From Neelides folsomi (lineage: Eukaryota > Arthropoda > Collembola > Neelipleona > Neelidae): a stretch of 53,019 nucleotides of DNA. Location: NCBI GenBank assembly GCA_034687125.1, contig JAQGBZ010000406.1, forward strand, positions 1 to 53,019, written 5' to 3'. Shown piece by piece: positions 34,944 through 44,439 of the stretch. The notes under the pieces are model-generated. The model searched no databases and was not told the DNA's origin. It worked only from the letters and a program-made list of their open reading frames with translations. Each line of letters starts with the position of its first letter. Within the stretch, counting starts at the first letter, position 1. Position numbers and translations under genes: made by a program.

Positions 34944-35531
34944 AATTAGTCTTGATTCAATAAGAACAATAATAGAAGTTAAAGATTAAGAATTGGTTTA
35001 TGCATGAAAGTAAATCAGAACGTTAATTCTGATAAAATAATTTATTAAATATATTAAAGTCACTTAGAGTTTGAGTGTTGGGAATCGGCGCAGGCAAAGC
35101 AGCTGAAATCCTTCAATCCATTGCATTGATAAGAAACCATGCGAAAATGAGGATATGTGTTGCATTTATCTACCATCACTTTATTTTCCGCGAATTGTCT
35201 CTCTTTCGCACTTCCATGAAATCAGAAAATTGATTCTATTTATTCTCTCTATCTAAATTTTATTTTCCTTATTACCCTTCGTCAGTTCGATCTGACCTGA
35301 TCTCTCACTATTCAATTAGATCGGATTTATCTACAAAGTTGGAGTTTATTTACAACACCTTCAACGTTGATCGTAAGTTGATAACAAATTATTTAATTCT
35401 ACTTTGTTAACATCCTCATTAAAATCCCATGATTTTAAGGACACGTAGATTTAATGCATTGATGCAATTAGGACTCGGAGTTGAATCGGACATTAAATTG
35501 AGCATTTCATAGGTTCTATCCTGCTCTTACA
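34944..35531. promoter_or_regulatory. Divergent region between the mitoregulin-like gene and UBE2J1
   Basis: This region should contain the first, noncoding exon of the minus-strand micropeptide gene (ending at donor 34943-34938) and the 5'UTR and promoter of UBE2J1 on the plus strand. No clear TATA box was identified. A short cysteine-containing open frame on the minus strand (35060-35176) is listed separately. Confidence 0.4.
35060..35176 (-). CDS. Short cysteine-containing open frame, unconfirmed
   Basis: ATG at 35176 to TGA at 35062-35060, 38 codons, with four cysteines in CNTYPHFRMVSYQCNGLKDF and SCFACADS. The same frame stays open upstream to about 35215. It lies upstream of the mitoregulin-like gene on the same strand, where a 5'UTR exon would be expected, so it may be an upstream ORF, a small gene or chance. 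No family was recognised. Confidence 0.2.
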   Translation of the reverse strand: MVDKCNTYPHFRMVSYQCNGLKDFSCFACADSQHSNSK

Positions 35532-36752
35532 ATGTCATCCCGTAAATTGACAGCGGATGTGGAGAAAAATTACAATCTGAAGAGCCCAGGTATAAAATTT
35601 GACCATTTTAATTAATTTTTATACCAACTTGATGCCGGTTTAACAATGAATGGATCCCCAGCTGTGAAGCGGATTCTTCGTGAGGCCCAAGAAATGGCTG
35701 AACCGAGTGAGGAATATTCCGCCCATCCTCTCGAAGACAATATCTTTGAGTGGCACTTTACAATTCGTGGTCCGAGAGACAGCGAATTCGAATTTGGGAT
35801 TTACCACGGACGGATCATTTTGCCACCTGAGTATCCGATGAAGCCTCCTTCGATCATCATGCTTACCGTGAGTCAACAAATTATATTACATAATGTTACC
35901 AATGAATATATATATAGTAAATATATATTGGCTATTTCAATTGATTTAACATTCCTCTGAGTTATGTTAATTCAAGCGGATTTAATTATTTATCATAGCC
36001 GAGTGGGCGGTTCGAAGTCGGAACCAAAATCTGCCTGTCGATCTCTTCATACCATCCGGAACATTGGCGGCCTTCTTGGTCCATCAGAACTGCCCTCATT
36101 GCACTCATCTCCTTCATGAGCTCCGCTACTCCAGGTTCCTAATTAAAGAGCATTAACAATGGAGTAACAAAGTAAATTTTTGGTGCATGATTTAATAAAT
36201 GAATTCTCTTTATGTATATTTTAGGGGCCATTGGATCTGTTGAATCTTCTGTTGCTTCTCGACAACAACTTGCACGAAAGTCATTGGCATTTGCTTGCCC
36301 AATCTGCGGGCCAACAATTGATTTGATCAAATTTGTAATTTAACAAAAATTGTATAAAATTATAAAAAATGTTATTTATTGAGGAATATTAATTATTCTT
36401 TATTTATTTAACTAAGTCTGTTGGAAGTGATCCATCTGGTCCAAATGCGAGATGCGTCCATCGCCTTCCTCATGCTCCACCTTCTGAAGCGGAAGCTGAG
36501 ATGCCGAACGACGTCGCGGTGCCCGAACCCGCTGCACCTGTCTTTGAAGAAGGGGCAAATTTGCAAATCGGAGGTGATGGAGCTGTTGCTATACTTGAGA
36601 ACCCCGACATTCCCGAAGTTGGTGGAGTTGAAATTGAAGCTCCGCCGGGGTCTCATATCTACGGTATTACCTTTGGATGTGTTGCAATTCTCATTGCTGG
36701 CATTGTGACACGTCGATTCATCAACTTTGTTTTTGATGTTCACTACTTTTAA
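35532..36752 (+). CDS. UBE2J1: Ubiquitin-conjugating enzyme E2 J1-type, tail-anchored in the ER
   Basis: Five exons: 35532-35589, 35662-35867, 35999-36134, 36225-36334, 36417-36752, giving 281 codons plus stop (human 318 aa). The UBC core shows YNLKSPAVKR, PLEDNIFEWHFTIRGP, YHGRIILPPEYPMKPPSI and the active-site cysteine C100 in GTKICLSIS. HPEHWRPSWSIRTALIALIS follows. The third intron donor is GTTCCT, weak but required by phase and by GAIGS in the next exon. A CPICG pair corresponds to the Cys cluster after the core in the human protein. A transmembrane anchor lies at about residues 251-268, with the short tail RRFINFVFDVHYF. UBE2J enzymes ubiquitinate misfolded proteins during ER-associated degradation. 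The gene is intact and divergent from the mitoregulin-like gene. Confidence 0.95.
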
Positions 36753-36885
36753 AAGCTGGAACATTTCGTTCAAACACGGTCGTCTCTCGCATAAAAAATA
36801 TTTAAACCAATCTTTACAAATTCGATTCCAAGTTTAAGCAAAATTTATTGTCCTCAATTTCAAAATTATATATAAAGTTACTGAG

Positions 36886-36891
36886 AATAAA
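36886..36891 (+). terminator. UBE2J1 polyadenylation signal AATAAA
   Basis: A canonical AATAAA lies about 134 bp after the UBE2J1 stop codon and is the nearest clear signal on the plus strand. Confidence 0.6.
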
Positions 36892-36899
36892 GTAATGAG

Positions 36900-38550
36900 A
36901 ATTTGTTTCTCAGAATACATAAGTCTGAAATTACATAAGAAATACAATTATTGAATTCTTTAAAAGAGTTTACAAATACTTGGAATTATATAAAATTGAA
37001 AAATAATTATACCAAATTCCATTCCTTTCCTTCTTTAACTTTTATTGAAAGCCACCAACTTTAGTTATTAAAAAAATATCTTTACATGCCAAAGCAATAT
37101 AGAGGGTGGGCCATAATATATACAATACACAACGTGTCCCATAAGTGGCTTGTGATTTTGAGAAATTCTAAAAATCCCAAGCAACTTATGGGATTGGACA
37201 GGCTGTATACATATGGTATATATTATGTATGTAAAACAAGGTCATCGATAGTAAACTGTACTTTATATTATAAATATTAGTATATATAGTAATATAAATG
37301 AAGCTATAATTTACTTTAGGAAATTGGTGTACCATATAATGATACAAGTTGGTAATACTTAATATAGAAACAATGACGATTAAACTATTATAATAATAAT
37401 TAACTATGCCTTATTTTTAAATCGAGATGTTTTGCTTTAAAGTTCAATTTTTATTATTAATTTTAAATATTTTGATACTACTAGAAATACGTTGGATGAT
37501 TTATTAAGTTCATATTACTTTTATTAATAATTTGAATTTACATTTTTCATTCTATAAAATAATTAATTTACAATGTAATATAGGTTTTACTTATAGCATA
37601 CCTACATATGGAATATATGATTTAATAGAAATCCCATATGTTGTAAATCTGTAGTTGTATAATTGTTTTTAAGGAATATGTCTAAAATCTAAATATTAGT
37701 GCATGCCAATAAAATGAAGTTAAATTAACTACCACTTATGTTTATATTTATTATATAGTATACAAAGGTTTACAAAATGAAAATTCTATACCTATTATTC
37801 ATGTTTTAATTTTACAAATTAAATAATAGCTTTACCTAACTTTTGGCATATTTTTATAGGTCAAATATTTCTATGATTATAATGGGGGTAATATGTTTAG
37901 CGGTTAAACGATAATTAAAAGGTATAATATCGTAAATTGAGATTATACATAATATTTTTAAAAAAGTGTTAATTCCAACATTTACGCATTTGTGCTAGTC
38001 TGCTAACATTAAATTGAAAAAGAAATCATTATATTATAATACCAATGTTATTAAATATGAACCTAACTACTGATATTTATTTATTTTTCCATCGCAATTG
38101 TAATTATTTGTTGTGTCACGAACGTTTTTTTCAACTAATTATATTTTTATTAAATTAGGATCCACTATACATTATCTGTTGAGCTCAATTTTTTGTAATT
38201 TATTACACTGTTAGTTTTTATATCATTAACTTTTTAAATAATACAATGGTAGTTAATTATATAAGGTTTACCTATTTAATTAATTCACATTGTAGCGCCT
38301 AACATTGTATTTAATATATTTAGCATTAGATTTTTAGCTTCATAACATAAATTTACAACAGTTACCATTAATAGTGTCACTAATATTTTGTCTGAAACAA
38401 CAGAATGTCAAAATGTGCTAATGTGCAATAAAAGTAATAATATTCACAAACATTCAAAATTTCATTTTATTTACTATTTATTATATCTATTTACTACCAA
38501 TAAATGAATTACCTCATTCTCAATTAATTGGCCTGTTTATAAATATAGGT
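36900..38550. other. AT-rich stretch between UBE2J1 and SOBP
   Basis: No coding exon was recognised. An imperfect hairpin lies near 37,136-37,192 (CCCATAAGTGGCTTG pairing with CAAGCAACTTATGGG), possibly a small transposon relic. The rest is AT-rich with short simple words. Confidence 0.5.
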
Positions 38551-38554
38551 AGTA

Positions 38555-38686
38555 CAACGTGACTCAAATTAATCAAAACCCTATGGAGAAAGCCATATAC
38601 AATAAACAATGCATTAATTACATTTCCCTATCTTAATACATTAGATGACTTTCTCCATAGGGTTTTGATTAATTTGAGTCACGTTG
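38555..38686. mobile_element. 132-bp MITE with 38-bp perfect inverted repeats and TA duplication
   Basis: The left arm at 38555-38592, beginning CAACGTGACTCAAATTAATC, is the exact complement of the right arm at 38649-38686. The loop is 56 bp. TA flanks both ends (38553-38554 and 38687-38688), as in Tc1/mariner insertions. It has no coding capacity. The perfect arms suggest a recent insertion or selection for the hairpin. Confidence 0.85.
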
Positions 38687-38871
38687 TATATAATATCTAG
38701 TGGCATTGGATATTTTTAATTATTAAAATACCTACATTGATTATATATTGGTAGTATTAATTATAATTCATTAATAATATATCTTATTGCTACATGAAAT
38801 TTAAATAATTACTACCAATTATGTCTGATTGATAAATCGATCTTATTGTATCATTTAGGTATAGAAAATTT

Positions 38872-40082
38872 TCATTTGTGTTCCACAACTTGCTCTATTT
38901 GTTTATTGATGAAAATGGGTATTGGAATCGGAATAGGGAAAGGAATAGCAAAAGGAACGAGAACTGTAACGGGAGGAACCCTCGGGAACAAATTTAAAGG
39001 ATAACTTTCCTCTTTTTTCTTATTTTCATCCGGGTCAGTCAGGGGCAAAGGAGAGGAAATGACTGGGTCATTTTGACACGAAGTCGTGGTCGAAGCTTTT
39101 ACTTCGCATTCATCCTTAATACAATTTTTGCTGCTTTCAGTTGGTGGCGATCTTCCTTGTTGAACATGAGGAAAATCCGCAGTTAGGTTTTCAAAATGAC
39201 CTTCTTCCTCGTCGAGTATTTTCTGATTTTTCCATTCCCCCCTTTTAACCTCAGAGATTCTTCGAAGATCATTTGGGATAAATTTTCTCCTCAGTTTGGT
39301 TCGATCCTTTTTTAAATTCCCTTTCAATTGATAGACGACTGGTGAGGAGGATGAACACTTGGGAACTTGTGACTGTATCGAATGGTTTAATTTCATTTCG
39401 TCCTTTTCGTTCTCATTGGGCCTCAAAGTTGAAGAGCTTTTGGTGAATTTGAGCCAGAGATCTGGAGTTATAAGATCCTTTTCGCCTTGGTTCACTTGTG
39501 AGTCCAAAAACGCTCCTTGTTGATGATTGGTTTCCTAATGAGTATTTATTATTATTTGATTAGATTGAGATTAAAATAATAATTAATAAGATTAAATGAA
39601 TTATAATTAATAATGAGTTACCGCTATATGGCCCAAATGAGCTGATGTTTCGTCACAGAAAAGCTTGAGCTTGTATTGGGTCAAACATTGATGAGAACAG
39701 AATTTGGTTTCGTCGAGAGGCGAGTCGAAGACACCGGGAGTGAATCCGTTGCACCACATGCACAATGACCGTTTTTTGAACGACTGCCGTCGATATTGAT
39801 TGAAGCAAACGTCAGAACAAAAGGCTTCATCGAAGGAAGTCTCTCCAGGAATGCAGGGCTTGTCACACCAAAGGCAATGCGGATCTAATTATAAGTAATA
39901 ATTATAATAATAATGAAATAATTATAAGCTAGCCATTTTTATTAATCATTATTTAGATGACATTTCAACTCACGGGGGAAAGTCTGGACTTGTGGGTGAG
40001 TGGAGTTTTCCGAAAATGGTTTAGGGGGTTCTTTAACGCTCGAAGTCCTTAGGTCCAGAACTTGTTCTTGAATAGGCGGATA
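38872..40082 (-). CDS. Sobp: Sine oculis-binding protein homologue, 3' exons only
   Basis: Three exons on the minus strand: 40082-39974, 39884-39622, 39534-38872. Junction phases fit and the last ends in a stop. The middle exon carries two FCS-type zinc fingers: CLWCDKPC with SFDEAFCSDVCFNQYRRQSF, then CMWCNGF with TKFCSHQCLTQYKLKLF and ETSAHL. This matches the order and spacing of SOBP proteins. The last exon is long and ends with a proline/isoleucine run (PPVTVLVPFAIPFPIPIPIP), another SOBP hallmark. SOBP is a nuclear cofactor of SIX-family homeodomain proteins in eye, ear and nervous-system development. The N-terminal exons (conserved GWYGYDK region) were not found to the right within the window, so the start is missing here. 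Confidence 0.85.
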
Positions 40083-41473
40083 CTAATAGAATATAATAAA
40101 ATCAACATTATTCTTTTGGATACTTTCAAGTTTTTCACAAGCAGTTCAATTGTAGGAATTGGGAATTGATTACATTTTCTCCCCCTTCCTGATTCTCCGA
40201 ATTTGAGATAATAAAAATGATCATTCCAAATTTCCAAGAATTCGAATATCAATTTATCATCTTTAATTAAATTCTAAATGAAATGACACAAAGGTCCATC
40301 CAAGGTTCATAAATAGTACAAGGGAAAGAATTCTCATTTCAATACATTTCTGTTTTTCCTTCATTTTGTTTTCATTTCATTCTACTATGTAAGAAGATAA
40401 GCACAATATGTATGGTAGTTACACATACCTAAGTATTAAGTCTGTAGGTAATATGTACTATAGTATGTATATAAGGATACTTACATACTTCATGTATATC
40501 TTTGTACGAAAGTATTATTCAGAATATATATACATAAATTCTCCTCATGCGATTAATACAATGTCAGCTAATTTAATTGGACAATTACTGAAAATGAATA
40601 GGATTATTAAGAAATGTAAAAAGAGGATGTTTTGTAAAAAAAAATTCCTTTGTCGTTTTGATCTCATCATTATTCCAATTCTCTCAATTATTTTCTTGAG
40701 TATCAAATGAATCTCTTGGGTGAAATGTAAGACGGTCAATTAAGTGGGTAAATAAAATGAGAGAATTATAATTATAATCCTCTTCACTTATTCATCACAA
40801 TCCAGAGGATCGTGTTCCAGAGCAAATGAAGTCATTTTTCAACTCGTGTGACAATTAATGGCGAAATTTGATCAAATACAGAGTGTACGTCAATTGTAGT
40901 GATTAAATACTCAATTTCATTATCTGGATTGAAATGGATGCGCTTCAAAGTGCTGTGGAAAATTAATTAAATGGAAAGGTCGGGATATAAAGGATCATTC
41001 AATATGTGCCAAATATTGAATTTGTTGAATAACTCCGCATATAATTTAATATATCTATTTTGATTCCATTCCTTCTTGACTTTGGTTTCATAAGGACGTG
41101 AGATTCTATCAATTGAATACTGCATATATAATTCCCCATGTATCTGAAGGGAGTGAAATATATGCTGGGGGGAGAGGAAGGAAGGAGGAGATTGAATTAC
41201 ACTGGTTTATTATTTCGGTTCTAAGATCGGGTTCCTACCCGGGTTTTGTGTTTCGGGCTTCCACGACAAATGTTCTCATCTCTCTCGTGGAACGCGATCC
41301 GCCTTCCTCGTCTTTCCATTTTTAGATCGTATTACAAAACAGCGATCCCCTCAGCTTGACAAGAGGACCGTCGTCGATACGCTTTTTTAATCCAACTCAA
41401 TCTCATTACTAAAATCTCTTTTCACCTTCCCCCTCTCACAACATCACAATTGTAGTGGCATAGATTCATAAAT
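40083..41473. other. Stretch right of the SOBP exons, probably its intron
   Basis: No coding exon was recognised. The 100-codon plus-strand frame at 40408-40710 is rich in Tyr, Met and Ile with no motif and looks like AT-rich chance. If SOBP has upstream exons, this is intronic sequence. Confidence 0.4.
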
Positions 41474-41624
41474 ATAGTAATATTATAGAAAAAATTAAGG
41501 AGTTTGGTGTGTTATATTCTGATTTTAGCTGCTTTTCCTTTTCCAAGTTGTCTTTTAATTGGATTTAAAGTAATTGGATAAATTCTGTGTCCAAACTCCT
41601 TAATTTTTTCAATAATATTACTAT
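41474..41624. mobile_element. 151-bp palindromic MITE with 34-bp inverted repeats
   Basis: The left arm at 41474-41507 (ATAGTAATATTATAGAAAAA then ATTAAGGAGTTTGG) matches the complement of 41591-41624 with one mismatch. TA lies at both outer edges, but the AT-rich flanks make the duplication uncertain. No coding capacity. Confidence 0.7.
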
Positions 41625-41869
41625 AAAAAACTTTCATTTATGAAAATGCTTTCTACCTACTTCCGGTCTGATTTTATGGCACCCAACAATATTTCACAAA
41701 AAAATTAGTTAACAAAAGTGCATAATGAACAATACAGCAATACACAGGAATAAAGAAATTGGAAGGCGTTCCATTATTAGAACTCCCAACTCGAAGTTTT
41801 AACATCAGTCAAGAATTAGTAATCACGCTCTGTATGTAATATATAGGTAGTATTTATAAGGTATGTTAC

Positions 41870-41984
41870 CTGCAAATTCTTGTTCACCGTTGATATCTCA
41901 TTTACAACGAAGACGTTCCTCGATCTCTTGCTCATATTCTTCAACTGTCGATACAGAGAGATCGGAACATTGAAAACTTAAATA
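41870..41984 (-). other. Possible exon upstream of SOBP
   Basis: Minus-strand segment ending in a good donor (CAG|GTAACA) at 41870. One frame (ISLYRQLKNMSKRSRNVFVV, then NEISTVNKNLQ) reaches the donor in phase 0, which fits the phase of the SOBP exon at 40082. Another frame (CSDLSVSTVEEYEQEIEERL) looks protein-like but ends in a stop. The acceptor is weak for the first and better for the second. It could be an SOBP exon, a short terminal exon of another gene, or chance. Confidence 0.2.
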
Positions 41985-42477
41985 CTAAAACGGTATGTGG
42001 ACATGGGTATGGGTTTTCAAAAGTAACAACCTCCGATTAGGAAAGGTTATTTGTGACTGAGAAACCCGGGTCGGTCTTCTTATTCAAAACACTTCCTCGC
42101 TCTCCTCATGCGCACCCATCAAACGGTTGAGATCTCATATACATTTAGATCTGTACAATAATTTACGCGCATATATAATGCAATATATATATATGAGTCC
42201 TGAGTTGTAGCGATCAACAAAATCAAACGGAATCAGCATATAATGTAATGGGGAGCGTGGATGAAACTCAAGTCATCTTATTTCTTGATATGAAAGAGAA
42301 TCTCTCTTCATTTCCTTTCAAATAAATGTTTGTAAAATGATAAGAATAAAAAAATTAATTTAATTGCCATCATAAAGACGATCAAAGTGTTGAATTTCAC
42401 TCGTCTGGCTCAATTGATCGCTCAAGGAGGTCAACTCTCACGTTCTCAAATGTAAAACACTGCTACAATAAATGGTT

Positions 42478-42662
42478 CATTTTAATTTTACGAAATGTTT
42501 TGGAAAAGTTCACTAAATATTCACTAATTGTTTATTTAATGTAAATTAAACAATTATTTAAAACTTATGGAATGTTTATTAATAGTTCATTTATTATTCA
42601 TTTTAATTTTACGAAATGTTTGAAAAAGTTCATTAAATATTCACTAAATGTTTATTTAATGT
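42478..42662. repeat. Pair of about 65-bp direct repeats
   Basis: 42478-42542 and 42599-42662 share CATTTTAATTTTACGAAATG, AAAGTTCA, TAAATATTCACTAA and TGTTTATTTAATGT with few mismatches, separated by 56 bp. No further copies were noticed nearby. Confidence 0.75.
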
Positions 42663-42869
42663 TTATTAAGAGAATATTTAATGTATTTGGTCAAAAGTAT
42701 TTTTACAACAATTAAGTAAAATTGAAAATTTAAATTATCTATATTTATGTTTCAATTTATATTCATAAAAGTCGTATATATTTAATACAAATTTACTTGA
42801 TTTACTTCATTTAATTTGAAATGGAAAGATTTTAAAATTTTATTTCTATCTACTTGATGAAAAAACTCA

Positions 42870-42979
42870 AATTCTAGCACCGCAACGCGGTTTATCCGCA
42901 AGGTGAAAACCGCGGGTCGGGTTTGGTGTTTGCGGGTCGAAAACCGCGGGTTTCGATCCGCAGCTAGATGCCCTAGCTT
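42870..42979 (-). mobile_element. GC-rich CCGCGG-repeat fragment, perhaps hAT-type
   Basis: A small GC-rich island in AT-rich DNA. On the minus strand it reads TAGGGCATCTAGCTGCGGAT and then repeats of AACCCGCGGTTTTCGACCCG type (ACCCGCGG twice). Terminal regions of this wording occur in some hAT-type MITEs as I remember them. I found no second end or target duplication, so this is a weak assignment. Confidence 0.3.
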
Positions 42980-42982
42980 TGA

Positions 42983-44079
42983 CATTACAAGTCCTATCTT
43001 ATCTCCAAGTAAGCCGACGATCTGACAACCCAGCTAGCCTCCTGGCCGACTCCCGACCACCCAGCTGGTCGACTAATGAAAAATAGATTATTTTGAGTCA
43101 GAACTCAGCTTGTAGTATTATATAAAGTTTAATGGGTCATTCCATGAATTAAGGGAAGGATTTAAACCCGACAATGTCTCACATTTCCGATCAAGGTTTA
43201 TTCGCGTATTATTCAACACTGTACGTTAATTGACATTTAAATATATTCTCAGAAGGCGCCTACGAGCGCGTCCAAATTTAATCTTTTTTATAGTTATTTT
43301 ATGTTTATCTATCATATTAAATAAATATTCGGACGCGCTCGTAGGCGCCTTCTGAGAAATATGAAAATCCCATGTATTTTAGACGGAGGTCACATGACAT
43401 GTCTCATTTCCCTTAGTTCATGGAATGACCCTAATATCTCTTATAACACATAACAGGATCTCCAAGTTACCCGACTATTGTTTAAATAGCTTATTTTGAT
43501 TCTTCGTGAATCTTTTACTATCATACAAAGTAAAATATATTATTTTCACTGAAATGAATAATAAAAATTTTGAGTTTTATTCGTCGGATGTGCCATTCTC
43601 ATCCTCATTCAACATTCTCATCGAATTCCCTTAGTGCTTACCCGTTGAGTCGGGAACACATTCGGTTACTTTAATTCATACTTGATGGATAATGAATAAA
43701 AAATTAAGATTTGATTTTTAAAAATCAAATTTTTACAGATCAAATGGTCAAAACATTGTTTACACAAAAAAGCCAATTAAATATTTGGGGAGTGGAAATA
43801 ATATATTTTACTTTGTATGTTAGCAAAAGGGCACGAAGAATCAAAATAAACTATTAAAACAATAGTCGGGTAACTTGGAGATCATGTTGGGTGTAATAAG
43901 AGATATTGAACTTTATATGATGCTAAAAGCTTCGTTCTGACTCTAAATGGGCTATTTTTGGATTAGTCGGCTAATTGGAGATCATGTGGACTGATGGTCG
44001 GGCAGGTGGGTGGTCAGGAGTCGGCTACCTGGGTGGTAGGATCGTCGGCTTACTTGGAGATTAGATAGGACTTGTAATG
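42983..44079. mobile_element. Large foldback element with repetitive arms, interrupted by another element
   Basis: The left arm (42983 to about 43550, minus the insert at 43134-43435) is the imperfect complement of the right arm (about 43793-44079). Shared segments include CATTACAAGTCCTATC, TCTCCAAGTAAGCCGACGAT, GAGTCAGAAC, TATAAAGTT and CTCCAAGTTACCCGACTATT. The arms are built from degenerate copies of GTCGGCTAACTTGGAGAT plus GGTGGTCGGGAGTCGG-type words. More of these repeats lie just outside the right end (44090-44135). The loop holds no gene. This resembles foldback-type elements with repetitive long inverted arms. The ends and any target duplication are unclear. Confidence 0.65.
43134..43431. 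mobile_element. 298-bp inverted-repeat element nested in the foldback arm
   Basis: It begins GGGTCATTCCATGAATTAAG and ends with the near-exact complement (ACTAAG in place of ATTAAG). Both sides carry TAAT (43130-43133 and 43432-43435). The matching site in the other foldback arm has a single CAAT, confirming the insertion. Inside is a second, perfect 28-bp inverted repeat (43246-43273 and 43331-43358) with the GC-rich core GGCGCCTACGAGCGCGTCC. It has no coding capacity. The superfamily is not assigned. Confidence 0.8.
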
Positions 44080-44439
44080 TTTAAACAAAATGGTCGGACA
44101 AATTGGTGGTCGGAAGTCGGCTAACTTGGATCTGCCGAAAGTTATTGGTAATTATTTCTTTCTATATTAATTTACTGATAGATTGAACGTTTTTTATGTA
44201 TTTGAAATAAAAATGATTTAATATAATTAGTTTATCGGTATTTATTTATGAATGAAATTTTTATTAAAAAGTAACAAAAGATATAATATATTTTCACAAA
44301 ATAACAATTCTTGTTATTCATATTCATATTATTATATTATATTATCATATTTTTCATAATATTCATATTATCATAAAATTTATAATTTATCCATTCAGCA
44401 TTTAAATCAAATATTTAAAAAGGACGTGCTAAAATTTTA

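Noticed and set aside
40408..40710. 100-codon plus-strand frame as a membrane protein gene
   Set aside because: Composition follows AT-rich background, there is no motif, and it lies in the probable SOBP intron.
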